From: Spongospora subterranea f. sp. subterranea
Lineage: Eukaryota > Endomyxa: Phytomyxea > Phytomyxea > Plasmodiophorida
Assembly: GCA_049724395.1 (NCBI GenBank)
Contig: JAUGWO010000120.1
Span: forward strand, 62,001 to 126,000
Length of the DNA stretch: 64,000 nt
Reading direction: 5' to 3'
The notes under the pieces are model-generated. The model was not told the DNA's origin, did not search any database, and saw only the letters and a program-made list of their open reading frames with translations. Shown here piece after piece: positions 46,542-56,511 of this stretch. A program made the position numbers and the translations under genes. The stretch's first letter is position 1. Each line of letters starts with the position of its first letter.

Positions 46542-46958
46542 CTAGACTTTGACGCCCGGGCCATGGATCGGATGGGGATTATCCTTGGTGAAAAAGTGTG
46601 GGTTTACGCCAACCCGGAATCCGATGGAACGCGAAATTTCCTTCACGGTAGACAGCATTACTTCACATGTGGCAAAGCGCGAACCGACCGCGATGCAATT
46701 ATTCGAAGCTATGGTTTGGGATGGGCACTCAACAGTATCTCCAACAGGATCGACACACCCGATTTCAATAAGTTCATATGAGGGATCGTCACCAGCCTCA
46801 ACACGATTGCCAGGATTTACATCCTGGTCAAGACAAGTTGGAATTGGAACAGTTCCATCAACACTAACCGTCGCGGACAATCGTCGAAAATCGAAGATAA
46901 CCACAATATGCAGTATCCCTCTCAAAAGATACGCCACATGTAATTTGTGACTGTACAT
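46542..46958 (-). CDS. possible orphan protein, 138 aa
   Basis: A minus-strand open frame with a hydrophobic N-terminal segment (VAYLLRGILHIVVIF) followed by a polar Cys-containing region (SVDGTVPIPTCLDQDVNPGN, later GCVDPVGDTVECPSQ). It could be a secreted or membrane protein, but the overlapping plus strand is open in two other frames, so the choice of strand is unsure. No family is recognised. Confidence 0.3.
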   Translation of the reverse strand: MYSHKLHVAYLLRGILHIVVIFDFRRLSATVSVDGTVPIPTCLDQDVNPGNRVEAGDDPSYELIEIGCVDPVGDTVECPSQTIASNNCIAVGSRFATCEVMLSTVKEISRSIGFRVGVNPHFFTKDNPHPIHGPGVKV

Positions 46959-46965
46959 AAGGTTT

Positions 46966-47349
46966 TAGAGTGGAGTACCGACTTTCGATAAAGTTAAACG
47001 GGTCACGGAACAACTCAAACAGTGGTTTTGCCTCAAACAGCCGCTGTATATTGGTGAAGGAGGCAACCCAACACAGACGCTATTCCAAAATTCGGAGGTC
47101 TATCACATCTGCCAGGACAGGGTTTATTACCTAGTGCTTCCTGAAGGCTTCCAGAAGGTAATCAAATGTCGGCCGGTCCAGTTAAACAACAGAGGTATAA
47201 AATGCGCCATGGAGAGTTTTCTGGTTCAAGGAGAGAACTGTAACCAGAAATTTCTAGTTCACATCGAGGCGCGCAGCCTAAGAAGCTTCATGATCACCAA
47301 TCTCTATCGAGCGAGGGTCATCATCATCATGAGTTATCTTGTCATATAG
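46966..47349 (+). CDS. possible exon, orphan, about 127 codons
   Basis: A plus-strand frame without an early Met runs from after a TAG at about 46963 to 47349 (contains FCLKQPLYIGEGGNPTQTLF and VYYLVLPEGFQKVIKC). Composition is protein-like, and an exon or a decayed gene are both possible. No domain is recognised. Confidence 0.28.
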
Positions 47350-49072
47350 AGGTCTGCGTGCCGTGTTCGTGATTCAACTCATTCAAATATCCCTCTGAAT
47401 ATCCGGTTTTGCCAGATTCGTTGAACGGCCTCTTTTGTTCATGCATTTGCAATCAAAAGGAGTATGTCAGATTTATGCTGAGGTGGAAGTCGTACCAAAC
47501 TTTAGCCCAATAGCGAATTGCTGTGTTTGCACCGGCTTCTGGATGGGAGAACTTTCAGCATCTTGAAAAATTTCAAACTGTACCAAAGATAAATTTTACC
47601 AATGTTTTGGAGTTATCATTTTTAGGAGTGCTATCGGACGAGGGCCCTTCTATTGCACCCAATGCAAAATACCAGACATGGGCGATGGTTCAGATCGCTG
47701 CCATGTTCAGTTTCGATTCAACCTTCTTCTTGATCAGTAGAAAATAGTTCCGGAACTGACTCATCCCCGACAGCATCATTCTTTAGGGAAGATATTGATT
47801 ACGAGCCGCTCCAACGCTTATAAATCGAAATTAAATTTTCCTCGGCGATGGCAAATCCGGCATCATCCATTGGTCAAAGGGGCTCTCAAACGGAACTTGA
47901 TCACAGGATTTTTGTCAAAAAGGGCTTGATCCAACCATGACCATTGAATGATTAGTATGTTGTTGTCGCTGATACATATGCTCAAATTTAGGATTCTTTA
48001 GGACACCTAGGCAATTGTCCAGAAATTGATGAAACGTCTTGAGGACGCGATAGGACACGACAACAAAGACGTGGAAGATGGCAAAATTCCTAGTTGGGGG
48101 ATGGAGATCAATACTTATGGATTTTACGAACGGTAGCCTAGAAAATTTCTGACTGTATTTATTAAATGCCAGCCCTGGAATAGGCACCATTTGGGACAGA
48201 TGGAGTTGGCGCATCAAATAATTGAAGACGCAGAAATTGATTGAAATGTATTGATAAATGCAAACTTATTAATTTGCTATTAGAACTTCTGAGATTTCCA
48301 GCGTAAACCTATCGGTTTTAAGTCTTGGATCTCGATTCATTTGCGCTGTTTTGAGGAAGTCCATTGACTCAAACCTTGAAGCAAATTTCGAAATAGGTGA
48401 ACTCAAATCTTGACACAAATTTCGATAGATTTGCGTTTGCGCGATTTTTGAAAGCCATCAATTCGAGCCTCTATCGAACTCAACTTCCATTTCCAAACGT
48501 GTTTACAAAAAACAGATTATCGTTGCAACAAACATTATTTCGATTTGATCATGAAACTATTGTTCGCTAATCAATTGCGATACAGTAGCAGATACGTACA
48601 GTGGCATTGACTACTTTGCCATTGCCTGAAGTCAGAGACCTCAGAAAGGAAACCGGCGTCCTCGTTCGACACACCATTATTGTACGGTTTCAGTTGCATG
48701 TGAACATTTAAGGAACAACCACTGGGTCAACAATTGGCAGTTGGCACGAATGTAAGTCGCGTGCAAAAGGCCAGCGAACTGGAACCGGTTAAATGTGACT
48801 GATCGTAGTTCGTAGTCACTCAAATCAGATCAAATGAAATATCTCGTTTTCTCGACTTCTAAGCGAAAATGTTCGAAATCAACTGTAAAGTACATTCTCA
48901 AACTGACTTTCAAGTGTAGATTGATAATTTAGTTAGCAATCAATGTGGCCCTCCAATGCCTGCAGGCTGTTGGTCGCTGTAAACGTCGAAATTCGGAAGT
49001 CAGTTGTAGTAATACTGTACATACTACTGACGCAGTTTCCAAACACATGCTTGAGAACGACAAACAATAGAC
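47350..49072. other. no gene recognised
   Basis: Short frames only. A minus-strand frame at 47915-48217 is hydrophobic but has no family. The stretch 48370-48470 holds degenerate direct repeats around CAAATTTCGA. It may include the promoter of the deaminase gene at its right edge. Confidence 0.45.
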
Positions 49073-50025
49073 ATGACTGCAGTGCAGGGGGTCCCACCGT
49101 CCCAGTTACAGGTTGTCCGTCGTTATAGAAATCGGTATAACTGTGTGAGTGTGTGATGAGAATGAATCATTAATGTTGAATGATGATTCTGATGGGATCA
49201 GACACCTTGATCAGCTCCAACCCGGGTCATCATTGTTAGGCAACCTGACTCAGTTCTGCGAGGCGTTCTGGTAAAATGGGCAATCTTCACGATGTTAGCG
49301 GCCGAATGAATTAACCTGTTGTATGAAGGCACATCCGGGACACACCAGAAGGCCCCATACGGCTGTGCTGCTTGGCGAATTTAGAAGGCGCACGAACATG
49401 TTCAGGGAAGAAGGTAGTACTTGTTGCCAGACTCTCCGACCAAAGCGGACGCGAACAATGTGTTTCTCGATATCAAAATCGCCTTTCTCCTTCAAAACAC
49501 GCGGAAATATTTATGATGGAAGACCTAAAGTTGCTTGGCAAAATCAAAACCTGCAAGCATGGAACGCTGACGCTTTATTTGACATTTCAGCCATGTCATT
49601 TTTCCGGCCGACGAAATCGCGAACGCTCCTGTGTGGATCATTTGTTCAAATTTCAAGATACGCACTTGCTCCCGAATAATATTCGCTTATCAATTCGTGT
49701 AGCGTACCCATACAGAGCTCACTGGACCGTTGGGGTAAACCCCGATGACAAGGGGCTTTGCTCATCAATCAAGAACTCCCGTACTGGACTGGCTATTTTA
49801 TCTCAGAGTCAGCGATTGGAAATTTCGTCATTCACAGCCAGTTGCTGGAATTACGTGATATCCCTTTGCGACTACAATGTACAGAATCTATGGAAAGAAC
49901 CTTGGAACATGAATCGTAATTTCCCATTTTCTATGGCCAATCGCGCTGCCAGAAAAAGGATGGACAATTTTGTGGAAAATATAATCAGGTCATCGTTGGG
50001 ATGGACATCAACGTTGTCACAATGA
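49073..50025 (+). CDS. AID/APOBEC-like cytidine deaminase-fold protein
   Basis: The main open frame (about 49329-50025) carries the zinc-deaminase signature. KHAEIFMMED supplies the HAE motif and the catalytic Glu. LYLTFQPCHFSG, followed 12 residues after the first Cys by a second Cys (RERSC), supplies the PC...C ligands. Then come VAYPYRAHW and a helical C-terminus with LWKEPWNMNR, whose spacing resembles the tail of AID/APOBEC proteins. The frame lacks an ATG. A likely first exon is 49073-49144 (MTAVQGVPPSQLQVVRRYRN, donor GTGAGT), joined across about 185 bp; the exact junction is not fixed. The spacing between the two Cys is wider than the classic PCxxC. Family knowledge predicts C-to-U/T deamination of nucleic acid; the substrate here is unknown. 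It is convergent with the next gene, 98 bp apart. Confidence 0.7.
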
Positions 50026-50123
50026 GCGTAATATATTCGATTATTTATACAAAGCTATCACAACATAATATCAAACTTAATTCACCCGGTATGCTTCTTC
50101 AAGATCTTGTCGAGGTTTTTTCT

Positions 50124-51159
50124 TTAGTCAATCAATTGACTTATCGTATCAGGAGAGTCGACATCAACTGCCCTAGATGGCCTCCTTTGTTGTCCAACAT
50201 CTCGTTGCTTGGTCGGCGGGTGTGGTACAGTCAGCATTTGTACATCAATTAGATAATTGCTGGTTTCGATTCTTTCGAACTCGGCAATGGCGCTTTGCAA
50301 CTCAGGAGATAACGACCTAATTCCGCATGCGTATTCCGAAACCAGCGATGTCGTAAAGAGCACGACAGCTGACAGATTCTTCGTGAGTATGATTACGACG
50401 CTGAAGGACGGATTCCGAATGGTCATTACATCATCGGCGTCGTTTCTTGTCTCTATCAGTCGATAGATTTGATTCCACAGAGCAAAATTTAACTGTGAAA
50501 TAGAGAAACGATATTCTTCAAGAACTTGGCCAAATTCGTATAGAAAAACAGGAAATCCATCATCGATCAGAAAAAAACACTGAATAGTGGAGGGGATTGC
50601 GAACGGGTCAAGGTAGTTGAAAGTCTGCATTCTGATTAAACTCGGTAAGACTACATGGTCTGCAAAACTCTTGAACAACGGTAGCGTTTGTAGCATGCTG
50701 ATTGCAGCTCCTGATTGTTGAGATTCACTATGAACTGGTATATTCCTTGGATGTGGTTTCAATCTGGGTCCGATCACTGAGAAGAAAAGCGGCAATTCCG
50801 TCATGTTTTTCTAATCGTTCCACAATCAGTTTTGGCAACACGGCATTGGTTGAGTTCAGAACAAATACAGAAAATCCCAAACAGGAATAATATCCAGATA
50901 CGGGAGTAGATAAAACCGTAGTTTTTACAGCTCGTGATGCTGAAAATTCCCGAATGGCTGCCAGAACTCTGCAAAGAAGGGATAAACGGACCCGCTCTGC
51001 AAATAACGGGGGAACAACTCCAGCCGTGGCACTAATCAGGCAGGAGCCATGGCTGGAAATGGTGAGACACCATGACCATGATGCTTCCATCTGAGAACAT
51101 CGATCGAGATGGCGTACCGTCAATCGCGATGTGCATGGTCCCAAAATCATAAAAACCAA
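50124..51159 (-). CDS. orphan two-exon gene, 330 aa
   Basis: Exon 1 (51159-50778) and exon 2 (50734-50124) are long open frames that join in phase 1 across a 43-bp GT-AG intron (GTGATC to ACCAG). The product has alternating hydrophobic strands and helices (SSHGSCLISATAGVVPPLF; STIQCFFLIDDGFPVFLYEF; SVVIILTKNLSAVVLF) and a basic, polar C-terminus. The pattern recalls longin-type trafficking proteins in a general way, but I cannot name a family. The 43-bp intron is slightly shorter than the others seen here. It lies just downstream of the bZIP gene on the same strand. Confidence 0.55.
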
Positions 51160-51290
51160 ACAAATGACGATAGGTGGGCAAAGCTTTTACAAACTGTTTG
51201 TGATGTTTTCATACAAAGGTTTTGGGAATTCAATCCAGATAGCCGGACTAATGTATTAGCTTTAAATTACAACCCTCAATAAATTAATCA

Positions 51291-52130
51291 TCACAACGAC
51301 GCTCTGCGATCATTACCGATATCTATTGTAAAATCGTTCTCTGCAACCTGAACACCGAAACAGACACTCATCCACCGAACAATATTGAAATTGTCAAAGA
51401 ACACTAAAGAGTAAACAAGCATGGTTCGTGATGAAGGAAAAATCAGCAACGTCACAAACCAAAAATTGCCTACCCAATGCTGCAACGCCAATTTCTGTTC
51501 ATGATTAAAAATCGACAGAAACTGTGCGGTTTCCGAGTTGACTTTATCGGTAACGCGTCTGCACTCTTCGGCAACAATTTTTGCTAGCTGTTCCGCCCTG
51601 GCCATGACCTGTCGCTGCTGTCGGATGCGCATTTGGCAATTCCTCAGCCCATCGAGACGGTCCCGATCCAGTCCAATTTCGTTCAGCATCAAATTCTGCC
51701 AAAGCCCCGGGCGTCCATAGAATTCGGCAGGCTGGTCGAGGCCCCAAATCGTGAATCGCACTTGGCGGCCTGGGCGTGTACAACTAATCGCTCGCTCCAG
51801 ATATCGGACGGCGCTTCTTTGAGGACCTTTCGTAACATTTGGAGCTTTCCTGATGCGGTCTTGCGCCTCTTGGACCGCTTCCTTCATGCGCTGGACCTTT
51901 TGTTCTAGATCGGAAATGTAATTTTTCTTCCTCAGCCTGCTGGCACGCGCAAGCTCAGCTTTCCTCGCCAATCTCGCCCGACAAGCCGTCGACGGTGGAG
52001 CAGTCGGAGTCCATGGCAGCAACTCATCTTCGCCAGACGCAATCATGAACAACGATAGCAGTTCATTATCAACGTCATCAGATATCGCCATGGTGCACGG
52101 GTTGAGTTCCGTTGCGGAATTGGATTGCAT
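51291..52130 (-). CDS. bZIP transcription factor with unusual basic region
   Basis: After an acidic start (residues 1-45) comes a basic region, RKAELARASRLRKKNYISDL (about residues 56-75), running into a leucine-zipper-like coiled coil (ISDLEQKVQRMKEAVQEAQ). In the alignment with the consensus N-x7-R the invariant Asn is Lys. Residues 100-215 form a helical region of unknown type with many Arg and Gln. The unspliced frame is 279 codons. A 126-bp in-frame GT-AG intron (51473-51348) probably removes a hydrophobic stretch, leaving about 237 residues ending DFTIDIGNDRRASL. It is predicted to be nuclear and DNA-binding. A long GA-rich tract lies directly upstream of the start. Confidence 0.8.
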   Translation of the reverse strand: MQSNSATELNPCTMAISDDVDNELLSLFMIASGEDELLPWTPTAPPSTACRARLARKAELARASRLRKKNYISDLEQKVQRMKEAVQEAQDRIRKAPNVTKGPQRSAVRYLERAISCTRPGRQVRFTIWGLDQPAEFYGRPGLWQNLMLNEIGLDRDRLDGLRNCQMRIRQQRQVMARAEQLAKIVAEECRRVTDKVNSETAQFLSIFNHEQKLALQHWVGNFWFVTLLIFPSSRTMLVYSLVFFDNFNIVRWMSVCFGVQVAENDFTIDIGNDRRASL

Positions 52131-52148
52131 GAATACTCTTTTCTGCAG

Positions 52149-52260
52149 CTACAGAGAGCGAGAGAGAGAGGGAGTGAGGAGGAGAGATGAGTGAGCGAGA
52201 GAGAGAGGAAGAGAGATTGATGGAGCGATAGAGAGGAAGATGGGGAGATTGACAGTCCCT
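52149..52260. repeat. GA-rich purine tract upstream of bZIP
   Basis: About 110 bp of almost pure purine on the plus strand (AGAGAGAGAGGGAGTGAGGA and similar), 19 bp upstream of the bZIP start codon, so transcribed as a CT-rich leader or acting as promoter. Such tracts are length-variable and can form triplex structures. Confidence 0.85.
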
Positions 52261-52337
52261 TTACAGGCCGATTTATGTATGGAATAGAATATAGGTAGAT
52301 GACTACGGACAAGGAGAGCCATTAGTGTCAAGGGTGT

Positions 52338-52371
52338 AATACTGTATTTGATACATGTTGAAATACAGTAA
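52338..52371. repeat. short palindrome with ATACAGTA-type arms
   Basis: TACTGTATTT and AAATACAGTA form inverted arms around an 11-bp loop. This may be the footprint or end of a small DNA transposon. Confidence 0.6.
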
Positions 52372-52549
52372 CTCCAACTTTGCCACTACAGGCTACGGAG
52401 TATCTGTAACGTTTAATTTACAGGAACAAACTCGGATTACAACTAAATGAATCGATTGCATTCCATTTTTAAAAGGGTGATTAAATTAGAAAATTCGAAT
52501 TATTGACTGGCTTATTGGGTGTACAGTATTACATTTTTTTTCAATTTAG

Positions 52550-54430
52550 GTGAACAACAGCTTTGTCCATAGATACGTTCAGAGAAATGCGTGCGCACAT
52601 AGGGCGCCAAGATCGAAACTAATGTTGCATGCTCGAACAGTAAAGCATGAAAAATTCTTACTTCGAAAGCAACAAGATCTTGAAACACTTCATGATTTTA
52701 ATGTGACAAGTAGTTATGAACTCGTCCAATCGGTTGAAAATGCATCTTCTGGTGAGGCTTCGACTTCGGAAGGCACCCATTCAGTACTGGAACAGCACTT
52801 TGATGATCAGGAAGAATTGAATGTTTTTCTAAAGATGCTGTTCGCCTTAGCATTAAACGGGTTAAAGGGCTCGTCTTCGCTCAAGAACTGCTTATACTGG
52901 CCAATCGAGAGCGACTCAATATCGACGGCAGGTTAACAGACAGCGTCGCATCATGATGCAGCATCTTGTCATTCCATGCTGGAGTATTTCCCAAGAAATC
53001 TTTTTTCTCCACAAAAAATCCTCTTCGATTTCCTTGATAGAAAGACATTGATTATTGAAGCTATCGACCGGTTCTGCTCTTGTTATTGACGGTCTTCACC
53101 AAAGAAAGGAGATGCGCATGAACAGCCTATCGAAGTACGATTACTTGCGAAGTATGTCAATCGGCCATTATTTGAATTCAATCCTTACATCGCCCCGAAC
53201 ATATATTGAATCATCTCTGGAAGTCAGTCGCTCATTTTTTCCGAAGAGAAACGAAGAATGGCTGACTAGACACATCACATCTTGGGCAGAGTATCATATC
53301 GCTGACGGAAGATTGCCAAGTTTACAACAGGGGAACAATTTGAAAGTCACATCTCTGATATTAGATGAAGATGTCCAACAGTGCTGTTTAAGTTAATTAC
53401 GTGTTCAGGTCAACGATTATTTGTCAAGCAGATCCTTTTCCCAATGGGTATCGACCTCGCTTCATGAAGGACTGGCAATGGAGAAACCTGCCAAGATTTT
53501 GCAACGCACTGTGCAGCGCCGATTGCACGTTCTTCAGTACCTTAGAGTGGTTCAAGGCAAAGGTCTTTACATCGACGGCCATGAGCGTAGTGAGGTTGTT
53601 GAATATGGCAAAAATTTCCTAGGCAGAATGCAGCAATATTAAACCCGGATGTCTAAATCTTCAGAAGATGAGATGGAGGAAGTTTCCACCCCAGAGTTAC
53701 GAAACGATGAACGACCCTTAATCATGGTCGTTCAATATGAAAGCTTTTTTAGTTCTTTTGATGGTAAGAATGGATGGGCATGAATCATCGGCCACTGCCC
53801 CAGAAAAGTTAAAGCATTGTGGTGTCGGAGTTCATTTGCGAATGCCATGGTAGGCTCCAGCTATCCCCTGAACAGCAACCGCTTCACCCTGAACTTCCAT
53901 CTGCTGCCATTACCATTATCAAACCCGGAAAAAACGCAGACGGTTTTTGGGATAACGGCGACCTTATGCCAATCAGACAAAGAATCGCATAATGCAGTTG
54001 TTCAAATTCCTACATCCTGGTTGCGATGCTCTCGTAATCTATGATAATTCTGCCAACCACCATGCATTTGCTTCATGATGCTTTGTTAGCAAACCGCTTA
54101 ACCCTGAGCGATGGTGAAAAAAACGTAAAATCTACGAGGCCAGGATGGTACATTTAGACAGTGTGAAAGTCGAGCATTGTATGGCGAAACAACAAGGACA
54201 GCAGAAAGGCTGCAGAACAATTTTACAAAAGCGTGGTTTGTGGCCTTCAAGCAGTTTATCGCTGAAACGCGCATGAACCTGTTAGGACAGCAACCAAACT
54301 TTCAGGAGCACCAAGAATGGCTCAACGAAACCGTTACTTCTGGAACCAGCATTTATTATTAAGTTTTTTTCCCAAATTTCCATTGTGATTCAACCACATT
54401 GAGATGTATTGGGGTACTGTACGCGTAATT
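52550..54430 (+). pseudogene. decayed DDE transposon (IS630-related)
   Basis: A 52550-52936 frame may be the N-terminus (basic start, then acidic). At 53421-53642 LQYLRVVQGKGLYIDGHERS matches the family block of the form KGxYxDGHER. Around 53920-54100 IIKPGKNADGFWDNGDLMP and LSDGEKNVKSTRPGW appear in broken frames. Near 54290 LSGAPRMAQRN/FQEHQEWLNETV and near 54380 a FNHIEMYWGT-like block follow. It is the same superfamily as the transposase at 20266-22308 but far more decayed, with many stops. The region just beyond it (54455-54615) recurs at 43931-44085. Confidence 0.65.
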
Positions 54431-54664
54431 TATGATGTATTTACCCAAATGCAAACCAATATTCATTGAGTATTCTACACCCCAACCGCAAATCAAATTA
54501 TCGTTTTATGACCATGCCCGGTATCCAGTTTGGACTTCGGCTCACGTCTTTTCCAACCACGTACGTTAATGTCATGGCAATACATGGAAGAAACTGACGC
54601 AATGGGGATCGCGTCTTCTGACATCAGTCTGCATGGATCCGGACAGGCGACAACATATTGTTAA

Positions 54665-55125
54665 ATGGATCTCGCTGTTTACCTTACTCACGGCCTCAAT
54701 GTCACTTTTGAGCGCATGACTGCTTTAAACAGAAGTTTGCTGCACAATGTTATGCATACCATCGATCCCTCAAAGTTCATCGCGATATGTCGTGCTGTTG
54801 CTGGTCTTTCAACTGAAGGTCGCGTCCGATGTGAAAGCTGTCAGTTTTGAGTAACATCCTGTAGACACAAAAGATGAAAGTGTCAAGGCAAAGCCTTTAT
54901 ATGATTGTCTCAGCAGCCTTTGCACACAATGGTGCGTATTTTCCGAAGAACTGGTTCCGATGCCAAAACAGAACTGGTTGATTCTCATTCGTTGTCCAGG
55001 AGTGGTGGAGCAGGGCAAGGTCGGCAATCGTGTTGACATTTACTGTATCTTATTTGATGATCCTCTGGAACGTGGCGATTTCAATCGCTTGCCAGGTTAT
55101 CGATTGAAACTGGTATAAGCGCGGT
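54665..55125 (+). CDS. possible orphan exons
   Basis: Two plus-strand frames look protein-like: 54665-54850 (MDLAVYLTHGLNVTFERMTA) and about 54863-55121 (with LVPMPKQNWLILIRCPGVVE and VDIYCILFDDPLERGDF, ending at a TAA). A short intron around 54840-54860 could connect them, but I could not place it with confidence. No family is recognised. They may be the end of a host gene or a decayed one. Confidence 0.28.
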
Positions 55126-55129
55126 TGCA

Positions 55130-56480
55130 TAAACGAATCTCAGGTTTTGAATTGTATATACGGGCTTAAAAAATATTCGAAAAATCAACTCCTAGTAAGC
55201 TTATAGCTACAGCAGCACAAGCATCCTGATGTCTATTCTTCACGTTCACAGTTGTATCAGAGGATCGGTATAAATTTCGACGTCCACTCTCTTGTAAATT
55301 GCTGTTATAGAGGATCTGAAACCGAGTTGTTGCAAAGGCGTGCATATCGTTCGAACAAGTCCAAGTTAATCCCGTGTCTCGGACTCTCCATTGTAGAATT
55401 CATGGCCTCAGTGCTATTCGATGTATAAATGCCATATCGAAAGAACAGAAATACAGCCGTTGCCAAAGTCTTGGGGTTGGTATTTTAGTAATTCTTCATT
55501 CCGATGTCGAATATATGTGAGGGCAATGGCCAATCCCTCTTGTGCTGTGTCTTTGACAGTATGATGAACTCTTCCAGTTCGAAATCTGGTTTTCACATTT
55601 TGTTCCAGACTGGTTTTCACATTTGTTCCAGACGGAGCATGCAACATGCAATTAGACTCGGAGATGTTAGGCAAAATAACTGCCTTCTCTCGGTCATTCA
55701 TATATATTGAGAAAGGGTCATTCATTGATTTGAGATACACATGCCCTCAAATTGGAGTAGAAAGGCGGCCATTGATTCTTGTCTTCAGTAGGTACAACTG
55801 CGAAAGCAAGAGGCACTATCTGTAATTCTCCATCCATTATATTAACCGCCATATCATGCTGCCATTTGCTTTTCATGTGGCAAGCGTCATTGATGGTGAC
55901 TGGAAAACAGACTTTTGTTGCTTGAGAAGCGTAATTCCGGATGCATGCAGAATAAGTTCAGAACACCCATTGCGTGAATTGGGGAATAAGTATTTTGGTA
56001 CACATCATGAGTTACGTCGTGTTTTAAATTAAATTTTGTGAATTTCCGCAATTTCCCTGTAGTCACGCGCTCAAAGCGTCCAACGGGTACCTTGACCGTC
56101 AATGTCCTTCTTGAAAAAACAATTGCCAGGCTTGGAAACGAAAATGGGAACTTTGGATGTTTTGAAATTTAACCAAAACGGAGCAGCTTTAAGACCAAAA
56201 CAATTCCATTCAGGCAATTGGGTTTTACAAGGGCAATTTAGTTTCAATAAGCCGTTGCCCGCAGCAGCAGCATAGCAGCGACACCGGCTAAGGTTCAATT
56301 CTCACGTAACTGGTCATCACGATGTTTAGTTGATGAATAAGATATCAAGTGGTTTATTCAATCCTGTTTTGTATCATTCTTGGCATATGCGGATTCCTCA
56401 TGTGAGTGAATAATGACAAAACTGTTCTTTCGAAAAAACGATACTAATTTGTCGTGAGAGTAGCACATTTTATTGATGCT
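55130..56480. other. no gene recognised
   Basis: Minus-strand frames at 55414-55740 and 55887-56298 are open but have no recognised domain, and the plus strand is equally open. A ~21-bp direct duplication (TGGTTTTCACATTTTGTTCCA, in two slightly different forms) occurs at 55587-55630. Confidence 0.4.
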
Positions 56481-56511
56481 CAAAACTGATGCCGAAAATG
56501 GGTCAACGACA

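Noticed and set aside
52043-52331. Leu/Ser-rich minus-strand frames resembling a signal peptide
   Set aside because: They are the translation of the GA/CT tract and have no independent support.
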